A stretch of 64,000 bases of DNA from the NCBI RefSeq assembly GCF_024679095.1, contig NW_026111778.1:208501-272500 (forward strand). The letters run 5' to 3'. The translations under genes and the position numbers were made by a program. Below, piece by piece: positions 16,158 through 30,700 of this stretch. This DNA comes from Eriocheir sinensis (lineage: Eukaryota; Arthropoda; Malacostraca; Decapoda; Varunidae). The stretch's first letter is position 1. Each line of letters starts with the position of its first letter. The notes below the pieces were generated by a model that saw nothing but the letters and a program-made list of their open reading frames with translations, did not search any database and had not been told where the DNA came from.

Positions 16158-19100
16158 ACAAATACACATTCTTTTCATGATATTTTGTTTATATATTTTG
16201 ACACGAATTAACATTATTTAATGTGTATTTTGTATATATATTTTTATACGTATTTACATTATTTCAAGTGTATTTTGTATATATATTTCTATAGAAATCT
16301 GCGTTATTTTATGTGTATTCGTATATATATTTTGAAACAAATTTACATTGTTTTATGTGTATTTTGCATATTTTTTCAATACAAATTTACCTTATTGTAT
16401 GTGCATTTTGTATATTAATTTAAATACAAATTTGATTAATCTATGTGTATTTTTGTATATGTATATTTATAAAAATATGCTTTATTTTATGAGTATTTTG
16501 CATCTTTATTTTCATACAAATTTACATTATTTTATTGATATTCTGTGTATTAATTTTGATATGATTTTACATTATTCTATGTGTATTTTGTATATATATT
16601 TTATATAAAATGTATTTGTTTTCATTTCATACAAATGTACATTATTTGATGTGTTTTTTGTACATGTATTTAAATACAAATTTAACTAGTTATATGTGTA
16701 TTTTTTATATCTATTTTGTATGTATATTTTCATAGAAATTTACTCTATTTTATGAGTATTCGTATATATATTTTGATACAAATTTACATTATTAATGTGT
16801 ATTTTGCATATCTATTTCAATGCAAATTTACTTTATTGTACGTGCATTTTGTACATTTATTTTAATACAAATTTAATTATTTTATATTTTTTTTTTGTAT
16901 ATATATATTTTTATGCAAATATGCGTTATTATATGGATATTTTGCATCTTTATTTTCATACAAGTTTACATTATTTTATTGATATTCTCATTATTTATTT
17001 TGATACGTTTAACATTATTCTATGTGATTTTTGTATATATTTTTTTTATACATATTTACATTAGTTAATGTTCATTTTGTATATACATTTTATCCAAATT
17101 TACATTATTTTATGTGTATTTGTTTATATATTTTCATACATATTTACATTATTTTATGTGTTTTTTGTATTTATATTTTTCTACGTATTTAAATTATTTT
17201 ATGTGTATTTTGTATATACATTTTCATAAAAAAAATTACTTTATTTTATTGTGTGTATAAGTGTATATTTTGATACAAATTTTATACAGATTCATGTTAT
17301 TTAATGTGTATTTGTATATATATTTTCATACAAATTTATATTATTTTATGTGTATTTTTTCATATATTTCATTACAAATTTACCTTATTTTATGTTTATT
17401 TTGTATATTTATTTCATTCAATTTTAAATTATTTTATGTGTATATTTGTATTTGTATTTATGTTATTTTATGTGTACCTATTTTGTATATATATTTTCAT
17501 ACAAAATTACATTATTTTATTGGTATTTCTTAATTTAATTCGATACGAATTTATATTTTTATGCAAATTTATTTAATGCTCATTTTTGTACATATATTTT
17601 TATAGAAATTTGCGTTATTTTATGTATATAGTTTTATATAAATTTACGTTATTTTATGTGCATTTTGTATATTTATATTTATACAAATACACATTCTTTT
17701 ATTGGTATATTGTTTATTTACATTTATACGAATTTACATTATTTTATGTGTATTTTGTATACATTTTTTTATACGTAGATTTTTATAGAAATCTACGTTA
17801 TTTTATGTGTATTCGTATATATATTTTGAAACAAATTTACACTATTTTATATATATTTTGCATATCTATTTCAATACAAATTTACCTTATTGTATGTGCA
17901 TTTTGTATATTTATTTTAATACAAGTTCAAATATTTTATGTGTATTTTGGTATCAATAATTTTATAAAAAATGCGTTATTTTATAGGTATTTTGCATCTT
18001 AATTTTCATTTTATATGTACTGTGTGTATATATTTTTATACGCTTTTACATTATTTAATATTTATTTTGAATATATATTTTTATACAAATTCATGGTATT
18101 TTATGTGTATTTGTATATATATTTTCATGTAAATTTACATTATTTTATGTGTATTTTGTACATATATTTTATTACAAATCTACCTTATTTTATGTTTATT
18201 TTGTATGTGTATTTTGTATATTTATATTTATCCAATTACACATTCTTTGATTGGTATTTTGTTTATTTATTTTAATTCAAATTTACATTATTTTATGTGT
18301 ATTTTGTATACATTTTTTTTATACGTATTTACTTAATTTTATGTGTATTTTGTATATATTTTTTATAGAAATCTACGTTTTTTTATTTGTATTCGTATAT
18401 ATATTTTGAAACAAATTTACATTGTTTTATATGTATTTTTGCATATCTCTTTCAATACAAATTTACCTTATTGTATGTGCATTTTGTATATTTATTTAAA
18501 TACAAATTTAAATATTTTATGTGTATTTGGTATATATATTTTTATAAGAAATGCGCTATTTTATGGGAATTTTGCATCTTTATTTTCATACAAATTTACA
18601 TTATTTTATTAGTATTCGGTGTATTTATTTTGATACGATTTTACATTATTCTATTTGTTTTTTGTATATACTTTTTTATACATATTTACATTATTTAATG
18701 TGTATCTTGCATATATATTTTATACAAATTTATTATCTATTATCTATTTTCATACAAATACACATTCTTCTCATGATATTTTGTTTATTTATTTTGACAC
18801 GAATTTACATTATTTGATATGTATTTTGTAAATATATTTTTTTACGTATTTACATAATTTCATATGTATTTTGTATATATATTTCTATAGAAATCTACTT
18901 TATTTTATGTGTATTCGTATATATATTTTGAAACAAATTTACATTGTTTTATATGTAATTTTAAATATCATTTTTAATGCAAATTTACCTAACTGTATAT
19001 GCATTTTTTATATTTATTTCAATACAAATTTAAATATTTTATGTGTATTTTGGTAAATATATTTTTATAAAAAATGCGATAATTTTTGAGAATTTTGCAT

Positions 19101-20150
19101 CTTTATTTTCATACAAATTTACATTATTTTATTGATATTCTGTGTATTTATTTTGATACGATTTTACATTATTCTATTTGTTTTTCGTATATATATTTTT
19201 TTATACACATTTACATTATTTAATGTGTATCTTGCATATATATTTTATACAAGTTTACGTTATTTTAAGTGTATTTCTTTATATATTTTCATTCAAATTT
19301 ACATTATTTGATGTGTATTTTGTATATGTATTTCAATACAAATTTACCTAATTTTATGTGTATTTTGTACATTTCTTTTCAAACAAATTTAAATTATTTT
19401 TGAGTATTTTTGTATATAGTTTTATACAAATTTAGTCTATTTTATGTACGCATTTACATTATTTAGTGTGTGTTTTGTATATGTATTTTTATGCAAATTT
19501 ACTTCATTTTATGTGCATTTTTGTACATATATTTTTATAGAAATTTGCGTTATTTGTATATGTTTTCTCGCACAAATTTACATTATTTTATTGCTGTTTT
19601 GTTTATTTATTTTGATACGAATTACATGATTATATGTGTATTTTGTACATATTTTTTATACGTATTTACATTACTTAATGTGTATTTTGTTTATATATAT
19701 TTAAACAAATCTACGTTATTATATGTATTTGTATAAATATTTTTATACAGATTTACATTATTTTATGAATTTTGTATGTACATTTCAATCCAAATTTAAC
19801 TTATTTTAGCTGTATTTTGTATATATTTTTTCATACAAATTTAATTACTTCTGTGTATTTTTGTATATAGTTTTACACAAATTTACGATATTTTTTGTGT
19901 ATTTTATATATTTATATTTATACAAATACACATTCTTTTACTGGTATTTTGTTTATTTATTTTGATACGATTTTTATGTGTATTTTGTATTCATTTTTTT
20001 ATACGTATTTACTTCATTTTAAGTGTATTTTGTATATATTTTTATAGAAATCTACGTTATTTTATGTGTATTCGTATATATATTTTGAAACAAATTTACT
20101 TTGTTTTATATGTATTTTGGAATATCTCTTTCAATACAAATTTACCTTAC
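16158..20150 (+). repeat. Satellite block 11, T-rich; one arm of a large inverted duplication
   Basis: Reads as an inverted copy of about 30,290-33,310. Corresponding points (16,160/33,290, 18,010/32,281, 18,730/31,535, 19,960/30,330) place the symmetry centre near 24.7-25.1 kb. A short-HOR scar lies near 18,730. The block flips at about 20,150, where aaatttaccttac meets catatataccaaaatac. Confidence 0.85.
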
Positions 20151-20325
20151 CATATATACCAAAATACACTTAAAAAAAATAAATTTGTATTAAAATAAAT
20201 ATATAAAAAACACATACAATAAGGTAAATTTGTATTGAAATAGATATGCAAAATACATATAAAACAATGTAAATTTGTTTCAAAATATATATACGAATAC
20301 ACATAAAATAACGTAGATTTCTATA

Positions 20326-20404
<79 letters not shown>

Positions 20405-21664
20405 AATAAAAATAAAATGAAGTCAATACGTATAAAAAATGTATACAAAATACACATAAAAAATGTAAATTCCCATCAATATAAATATACAAAATACCAA
20501 TAAAAGAATGTGTATTTGTATAAATATAAATATACAAAATACACATAAAATAACGTAAATTTATATAAAACTATATACAAAAATACGCAGAAGTATTTTA
20601 ATTTGTATGAAAATAGATATTCAAAATAAGGTAAATTCGTTTCAAATTCAATAAATAAATTCAGATAAAAGAACGTATATTTGTAGAAAAAATAAATATA
20701 CAAAATACACATAAAATAACGAGAATTTTTATGAAAATATTTAAAAAAATAAACAAGAATAATTTCATTTTCTATGAAAATAAAAAAAATTAGGTTAATT
20801 TGTATTAAAAAACATATACAAAATACACATAAAATAATGTAAATTTGAAAGAAAATATATAAACAAAAACACATATAATAACGTAAATTTGTATGAAATA
20901 TATCTACAAAATACACATTAAATAATGTAAATATGTATAAAAATATATATACAAAACATAAATAGAATAATGTAAAATCTTATTAAAATATATACACAGA
21001 ATATTAAAAAAATAATGCAAATTTGTATGAAAATTAAGATGCAAAATACCTATAAAATAACGCATTTTTTATAAAATAATTGATACCAAAATACACATAA
21101 AATATTTCAATTTGTATTAGAATAAATTTACAAAATGCATATACAATATGGTAAATTTGTATTGAAATAGATATGCAAAATACATATAAAATAATGTAAA
21201 TTTGTTTCAAAATATATATACGAATACACATAAAATAACGTAGATTTCTATAAAAATACATATACTAAATACACATAAAATTAAGTAAATTCGTATAAAA
21301 GTAAATAAGCAATATACCAATAAAAGAATGTGTATTTGTATAAATATAAATATACAAAATGCACATAAAATAACGTAAATTTATATAAAACTATATACAT
21401 AAAATAACGCAAATTTCTATAAAAATATATGTACAAAAATGAACATGAAATAAATTTGCATAAAAATATATATACAAAACACACATTAGATAATGTAAAT
21501 GAGTATAAAAATATGTATAGAAAATACCTATGAAATAATCTAAATTCGTATCGAATTAAATTAAGAAAATACCAATAAAATAATGTAATCTTGGATGAAA
21601 ATATCTATATAAAATACACATAAAATAACCTAAATACAAATACAAATATACACATAAAATATTG
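20151..21664 (-). repeat. Satellite block 12, inverted
   Basis: A-rich orientation with a short (TA)n tract at 20,334. From about 21,100 it begins a ~5 kb segment duplicated directly at about 39,680-44,715. The flip at 21,664 (cataaaatattgtattttg) has an identical counterpart at 40,249. Confidence 0.85.
20334..20402. repeat. (TA)n microsatellite inside inverted satellite
   Basis: About 69 bp of alternating TA after a short A run (ctataaaaaaaaa), ending at caaataaaaataaaatg. Confidence 0.95.
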
Positions 21665-22348
21665 TATTTTGTATATACATTTCAATTCAAATTTAGCTTA
21701 TTTTCTCTATATTTTGTATATCTATTTTCATACGAATTTAATTACTTCTGTGTATTTTTGTATATAGTTTTATACAAATTTACATTATTTTATGTGTATT
21801 TTGTATACATTTTCTTATACGTATTTACTTCATTTTATGTGTATTTTGTATATATATTTTTATACAAATCTACGTTATTTTATGTGTATTCGTATATATA
21901 TTTTGAAACAAATTTACATTGTTTTATATGTATTTTGCATATCTATTTCAATACATATTTACCTTATTGTATGTGTATTTTGTATATTTATTTTAATACT
22001 AATTCATTTTTTCATGTGTATTTTGGTATATATTTTTTTTTAAAAAATGCGTTATTTAATGGGTATTTTGCATCTTTATTTTCATACAAATTTACATTGT
22101 TTTGTTAATATTCTGTGTATTTATTTTGATACGATTTTACATTATTCTATTTGTGTTTTGTATATATTTTTTTATACATATTTACATTATTTAATGTGTA
22201 TTTTGTATATTTTAAAACAAATTTACGTCATTTTATGCGCATCTGTTAAAATATTTTGATACAAATTTACATTATTTTATGTATTTTGTATATATATTTC
22301 AATACAAATTTTGTTTATTTTATGTATATTTTGTATATCTATCTTCAT
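21665..22348 (+). repeat. Satellite block 13, T-rich
   Basis: Paralogous to 40,250-41,026. Both ends (attgtattttgtatataca and cttcattcgtatcaaaat) are orientation switches shared with that copy. Confidence 0.85.
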
Positions 22349-24911
22349 TCGTATCAAAATAAATAAAGAAAATAGCAATAAAATAATGTAAATTTGTACG
22401 AGAAAACATATACAGATACACATAAATTAACGCAAATTTCTAAAAAAATATATGTACAAAAATGCACATAAAATAAAGTAAATTTGCATAAAAATATATA
22501 TACAAAACACACATTAAATAATGTAAATGCATACATAAAACAAACTAAATTTGTATTAAACTATATACAAAAATACACAAAAATATTTAAAATTTGTATG
22601 AAAAGAAAAATACATAATACACATAAAATTAGGTAAATTTGTATTGAAATACATATACAAAATACACATAGAATAATGTAAATTTGAATGAAAATGTATA
22701 AACAAATACACTTAAAATAACGTAAATTTGTATAAAATATATATGCAAGATACACATTAAATAATGTAAATGTGTATAAAAGAAATAGAATAATGTAAAA
22801 TCCTATCAATATAAATACACAGAATATCAATAAAATAATGTAAATTTGTATGAAAAGAAAGATGCAAAATTCCCATAAAATAGCGCATTTTTTATAAAAT
22901 TATATATACCAAAATACACATAAAATATTTAACTTTGTATTGAAATAAATATACAAAATGCATATACAGTAAGGTAATATGTATTGAAAGAGATATTCAA
23001 AAATACATATAAAACAAAGTAAATTTGTTTCAAAATATATATACGAAAACACATAAAATAACGTAGATTTCTATAGAAATATATATACAAAATACACATG
23101 AAATTATGTAAATACGTATAAAAATATATATACAAAATACATAACTAGGTAAATTCGTGTTAAAATAAATAAACAAAATATCATGAAAAGAATGTGTATT
23201 TGTATGAAAATAAATAATAGATAATAAATTTGTATGAAATATATATGCAAGATACACATTAAATAATGTAAATATGTATAAAAAAAATATATACAAAAAA
23301 CAAATAGATTAATGTGAAATCGTATCAAAATAAATACACCGAATATTAATAAAATAATGTAAATTTGTATGAAAATAAAGATGCAAAATTCCCATCAAAT
23401 AGCGCATTTCTTATAAGAATTTATATACCAAAATACACATAAAATATTTAAATTTGTATTGAAATAAATATACAAAATGCACATACAATAAGGTAAACTT
23501 GTATTGAAAGAGATATGGAAAAATACATATAAAACAATGTAAATTTGTTTCAAAATATATATACGAATACACATAAAATAACGTAGATTTCTATAAAAAT
23601 CTATATACAAAATACACATAAAATTAAGTAAACACGTAAAAAAATATATATACAAAATACACATAGAATAATGTAAAATTGTTTAAAAAAAAAAAACATA
23701 ATATAAATAAAATAATGTAAATTTGTATGAAAATAAAAATGCAAAATACCCATAAAATAAAGCATATTTTAAAAAAAATACTTATACAAAAATACACATA
23801 GCATAATTAAATTTGTATTAAAATTAATATACAAAATGCATATAGAATAACATAAATTTGTATTGAAAAAATATGCAAAATACACATTAAACAGAGTAAA
23901 TTTATTTCAAAATCTATATACGAATACTCATAAATCAACGTAGATTTCTAGAGAAATAGATATACAAAATACACATCAAATGATGTAAACACGTATAAAA
24001 ATATATATATAAAATACACATTAAATAATGTAAATTCGCGTCAAAATAAATAAACAAAATATCAATAAAAGAATGTGTATTTGTATGAAAATAGATATAC
24101 AATATACACATAAAATCACCTAAATTTGTATAAAACTATATACAAAAATACACAAAAATAATTTTAATTTGTATGAAAATAAATATACAAATTACATATA
24201 AAATTAGGTAAATTTGTATTGAAATACATTTACAAAATACACATAAAATAATGTAAATTTGAATGAAAATATATAAAAAAATACACTTAAATAACGTAAC
24301 TTTGTATAAAATATATATAAAAAAAATACACATTAAATAATGTAGATATGTATAAAAAAATATATATACAAAACACAAATAGAATAATATAAAATCGTTT
24401 CAAAATAAATACACAGAATATTAATGAAATAATGTAAATTTTTATGAAAATTAAGATTCAAAATACCCATAAAATAACGCATTTTTTTTTAAATATTTAT
24501 ACCAAGACACACTTAAAATATTTGAATTTGTATTAAAATAAATATACAAAATGCACATACAATAAGGTAAAAATGTATTGAAATAGATATGCAAAATACA
24601 TATAAAACCATGTAAATTTTTTTCAAAATATATATCCGAATACACATAAAATAACGTAGATTTCTATGAAAATAAATATACAAAATACACATAAAATGAA
24701 GTAAATACGTATAAAAAAAGGTATACAAAATACACATAAAATAATGTAAACTTGTATCAAAATAAATAAACAAAATACTAATAAAAGAATGTATATTGTA
24801 TAAATATAAATATACAAAATACAAATAAAATAACGTAAATTTGTATAAAACTATATGTAAAAATACACAAAAGTAATTAAATTTGTGTGAAAATAGATAT
24901 ACAAAATACAT
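22349..24911 (-). repeat. Satellite block 14, inverted
   Basis: Paralogous to 41,027-43,723, at an offset that grows from ~18.68 to ~18.81 kb because the other copy has gained a (TA)n tract. A short-HOR scar lies near 23,215. The right-hand switch (acaaaatacatgtgtatttt) is shared with 43,723. Confidence 0.85.
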
Positions 24912-26246
24912 GTGTATTTTGTATATTTATTTTCATACAAATTGAAATTATTTTTGTTTATTTTTTTATATATTTTCATACAAATTTTCGTTATTTTATG
25001 TATATTTTGTATATTTATTTTTTCTACAAATACACGTTCTTTTATCTGAATTTTGTTGATTGAATTTGAAACGAATTTACCTTATTTTGTATATCTATTT
25101 TCATACAAATTAAAATACTTCTGTGTATTTTTGTATATAGTTTTATATAAATTTACGTTATTTTATGTGTATTTTGTATATTTATATTTATACAAATACA
25201 TATTCTTTTATTGGTATTTTGTATATTTATTTTGATACGAATTTACATTATTTTATGTGTATTTTGTATACATTTTTTTATACGTATCTAATTCATTTTA
25301 TGTGTATTTTGTATATATATTTTTATAGAAATCTACATTATTTTATGGGTATTCGTATATATATTTTGAAACAAATTTACATTGTTTTATATGTATTTTG
25401 CATATCTATTTCAATAAATTTACCTTATTGTATGTGTTTTTTATATATTTATTTTAATTCAAATTTAATTTTTTTATGTGTATTTTGGTATATATATTTT
25501 TATAAATAAAAAAATGCGTTATTTTATGGATATTTTGACTCTTTATTTTCATACAAATTTACATTATTTTATTAATATTCTGTGTATTTATTTTGATACG
25601 ATTTTACATTATTCTATTTGTGTTTTGTATATATTTTTTATACAAATTTACGTTATTTTAAGTGTATTTGTTTATGTATTTTCATTCAAATTTACATTAT
25701 TTTATGTGTATTTTGTATATGTATTTCTATACAAATTTAACTAATTTTATGTGTATTTTGTATATTTATTTTCATACAAATTTAAAATATTTTTGTGTAT
25801 TTTTGTATATAGTTTGATACAAATTTAGGTTATTTTATGTGTATTTTGTATATCTATTTTCATTCAAATACACATTCTTTTATTGATATTTTGTTTATTT
25901 ATTTTGACGCGAAATTACATTATTTAATGTGTATTTTGTATATATATTTTTATACGTATTTACATTATTTCATGTGTATTTTGTATAGTTTTAAACAAAT
26001 TTTATTATTTAATGTGTATTTTGTATATATATATATATATTTATACAAATTCACATTCTTTTATTGGTATTTTGTTTATTTATTTTGATACTAATTTACA
26101 TTATTTTATGTGTATTTTGTATACATTTTTTATACGTATTTACTTAATTTTATGTGTATTTTGTATATATATTTTTATAGAAATCTACCTTATTTCATGT
26201 GTATTCGTATATATATTTTGGAACAAATGTACATTGTTTATACGTA
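24912..26246 (+). repeat. Satellite block 15, T-rich
   Basis: Contains a nearly complete 16-monomer series from tagaaatctac near 25,323 onward. Paralogous to 43,724-44,715 up to about 25,985, where the copies diverge. A short tatatatatata run lies at about 26,029. Confidence 0.85.
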
Positions 26247-26329
26247 TAATTAAATTTGCATTAAAATTAATATACAAAATGCGTATATAATAAGGTAAAT
26301 TTGGATTGAAAAAATATGCAACATACACG
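26247..26329 (-). repeat. Satellite block 16, very short inverted segment
   Basis: Only ~83 bp of A-rich orientation (ataattaaatttgcattaaa to atgcaacatacac), less than two monomers, between T-rich blocks. It is the shortest inverted segment I see. Confidence 0.7.
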
Positions 26330-27783
26330 TTTACTCATACAAATTTATATTATTTTATTGGTATTTTGTTTATTTATTTTGATACGAATTACATGATTAT
26401 ATGTGTATTTTGTACATATTTTTTTATACGTATTTACATTATTTAATGTGTATTTTGTTTATATATTTTCATACAAATTTACGTTATTATATGTGTATTT
26501 GTATAAATATTTTGATACAAATTTACTTTATTTCATGTATTTTGTATATATATTTCAATTCAAATTTAGCTTATTTTGTGTGTATTTTGTGTATATTTTC
26601 ATACAAATTTAATTACTTCTGTGTAATTTTGTATATAGTTTTATATAAATTTACGTTATTGTATGTGTATTTTGTATATTTATATTTATACAAATACACA
26701 TTCTTTAATTGGTATTTTGTTTATTTATTTTGATACGAATTTACATTATTTTATATGTATTTTGTATACATTTTTTTATACGTATTTACTTCATTTTATG
26801 ATTATTTTGTATATATATTTTAATAGAAATCTACGTTATTTTATGTGTATTCGTATATATATTTTGAAACAGATTTACATTGTTTTATATGTATTTTGCA
26901 TATCTATTTCAATACAAATTTACCTTATTGTATGTGTTTTTTGTATATTTATTTTAATACAAATTTAATTTTTTGATGTGTATTTTGGTACATATATTTT
27001 TATAAATAAAAAAAATGCGTTATTTTATGGGTATTTTGCCTCTTTATTTTCATAAAAATTTACATTATTTTATTAATATTCTGTGTATTTATTTTGATAC
27101 GATTTTACATTATTCTATTTGTGTTTTGTACATATTTTTTTATACAAATTTACGTTATTTTAAGTGTATTTGATTAAGTATTTTCATTCAAATTTACATT
27201 ATTTTATGTGTATTTTGTGTATGTATTTCAATACAAATTTACCTAATTTTATGTGTATTTTGTATATTTATTTTCATACAAATTTAAAATTTTTTTGTGT
27301 ATTTTTGTATATAGTTTGATACAAATTTAGGATATTTTATGTGTATTTGTATATCTATTTTCATACAAATACACATTCTTTTATTGATATTTTGTTTATT
27401 TATTTTGACGCGAATTTACATTATTTAATGTGAATTTTTATATATATTTTTAAACGTATTTACATCATTTCATGTGTATTTTGTATAGTTTTAAACAAAT
27501 TTATATTAATTAATGTGTATTTTGTATATATATATTTATACAAATACACAGTCTTTTATTGGTATTTTGTTTATTTATTTTGATACTAATTTACATTATT
27601 TTATGTGTATTTTCTATACATTTTTTATACGTATTTACTTAATTTTATGTGTATTTTGTATATATATTTTTATAGAAATCTACCTTATTTCATGTGTATT
27701 CGTATATATATTTTGAAACAAATTTACATTGTTTATATGTATTTTGCATATCTTTTTTTGTGTATTCTGTATTTATTTTTGTT
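26330..27783 (+). repeat. Satellite block 17, T-rich
   Basis: About 26,960-27,783, together with the start of the next block, forms one arm of an inverted duplication with 37,915-39,660 (centre near 33.3 kb). The junction at 27,783 (tttttgttatacatagaata) is the reverse complement of those at 38,879 and 45,439. Confidence 0.85.
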
Positions 27784-30700
27784 ATACATAGAATAATATA
27801 AAATCGTATCAAAATAAGTACACAGAATGTCAATAAAATAATTTAAATTTGTATGAAAAAATAGATGCAAAATACCCATAAGATAAAGCATATTTTTTTT
27901 AAAAAATACATATACAAAAATACACATAGAATAATTAAATTTGTATTAAAATTAATATACAAAATGCACACATACAATAAGGTAAATTTGTATTGAAAAA
28001 AAACGCAAAATACAAATAAAACAGTGTAAATTTGTTTCAAAATATATATACGAATACACATAAAATAACGTAGATTTCTATAGAAATATATATACAAAAT
28101 ACACATGAAATTATGTAAATACGTATAAAAATATATATATAAAATACATATTAAGTAATGTAAATTCGTGTCAAAATAAATAAAAAAATATCAAAAGAAT
28201 GTGTATTTGTATAAAATAAATAATAGATAATAAATTTGTATGAAATATATATACAAGACACACATTAAATAATGTAAATATGTATAAAAAATATATACAA
28301 AACAAATAGAATAATGTAAATTCGTATCAAAATAAATACACCGAATATTAATAAAATAATGTAAATTTGTATGAAAATAAAGATGCAAAATTCCCATCAA
28401 ATAGCGCATTTCTTATAAAATATATATACCAAAATACACATAAAATATTTAAATTTGTATTGAAATAAATATACAAAATGCACATACAATAAGGTAAACT
28501 TCTATTGAAAGAGATATGCAAAAATACATATAAAACAATGTAAATTTGTTTCAAAATATATATACGAATACACATAAAATAACGTAGATTTCTAAAAGAA
28601 TATATATACAAAAAACACATAAAATTATGAAAATACGTATAAAAAAATGTAAACAAAATACACATAAAATAATATAAATTCGAAACAAAATAAATAAACA
28701 AAATATCAATAAAAGAATGTGTATTTGTATAAATATAAATGTACAAAATACACATACAAAATAAACATAAAATAAGGTAAATTTGTAATGAAATATATGT
28801 ACAAAATACACATAAAATAATGTAAATTTATATGAAAATATATATACAAATACACATAAAATACCATGAATTTGTATAAAATTATATATTCAAAATAAAT
28901 ATTAAATAATGTAAATGCGTTTAAAAATATATATAAAAAGTACATATAAAATAATGTAAATTCTTATCAATATAAATCAACAAAATACCAATAAAATAAT
29001 ATATATTTGAATGAAAATAGATTTACAAAATACACACAACATAACTAAAATTTGTATTGAAATATATTAAAAAATACATAAAAATAGTTTGAGTTTGTAT
29101 GAAAATAGATATTCAAAATACACATAAAACTAGGTAAATTTCTTTTGAAATATATATACAAAATACCCATAAAATATTGTAAATTTGTGTCAAAATATAT
29201 AAACAAATACACAAAAAATAACGTAAATTTGTATGAAAAATATATACAAAATACACATAGAATAATGTCAAATCGTATCAAAATGAATGAGCATAATATC
29301 AATAAAATAACGTAAATTTGTATGAAAATAAAGATGCAAAATACCCATAAAATAAAGCATATTTTTATAAAAATACATATACAAAAATACACATAGAATA
29401 GTTAAATTAGTATTAAAATTAGTATACAAAATGCATATAAAATAACGTAAATTTGAATTGAAAAAATATGCAAAATACACATAAAAGTGTAAATTTGTTT
29501 AAAAATCTATACCCGAATACACATAATATAACGTAGATTTCTATAGAAATATATATACAAAATACACATGAAATGATGTAAATACGTACAAAAATATATA
29601 TACAAAATACACATTAAAAAATTTAAATTCTCGTCAAAATAAATAAACAAAATATCAATAAAAGAATGTGTATTTGTATGAAAATAGATATACAAAATAC
29701 TCATAAAATAACCTGTTTGTATAAAACTATATACAAAAATACACAAAAATAATTTAAATTTGTATGAAAATAAATATACAAAATACACATAAAATTAAGT
29801 AAATTTGTATTGAAATACATATCCAAAATACACATAAAATAATGGAAGTTTGAATGAAAATATATAAACATATACACTTAAAATAACGTAAATTTGTATC
29901 AAATATATATATTCAAAATACTAATTAAATAATGTAAATATGTATAAAAAAATATATACAAAACACAAATAGAATAATGTAAAATCGTATCAAAATAAAT
30001 ACACAGAATATTAATAAAATAATGTAAATTTGTATGAAAATAAAGATGCAAAATAGCCATAAAATAACGCATTTTTTATAAAAGTATATATACCAAAATA
30101 CACATAAAATATTAAAATTTGTAATAAAATAAATATAAAAAATGCACATACTGTAAGGTAAATTTGTATTGAAATAGATATGCAAAATACATATAAAAAA
30201 ATGTAAATTTGTTTCAAAATATATATACGAATACTCATAAAATAACGTAGATTTCCATAAAAATATATACAAAATACACAAAAAATGAAGTAAATACGTA
30301 TAAAAAAATGAATACAAAGTACACATAAAAATCGTATCAAAATAAATAAACAAAATACCAGTAAAAGAAAGTGTATTTGTATAAATATAAATATACAAAA
30401 TACACATAAAATATCGTAAATTTGTATAAAACTATATACAAAAATACACAGAAGTTATTAAATTTGTATGAAAATATATATACAAAATACAGCTAAAATA
30501 AGCTAAATTTGAATTGAAATATACATACAAAATACATAAAATAATGTAAATCTGTATCAAAATGTTTATACAAATACATATAATAACGTAGATTTGTTTA
30601 AAAATATATAAACAAAATACACATTAAGTAATGTAAATACGTATAAAAAATATGTACAAAATACACATATAATCATGTAATTCGTATCAAAATAAATAAA

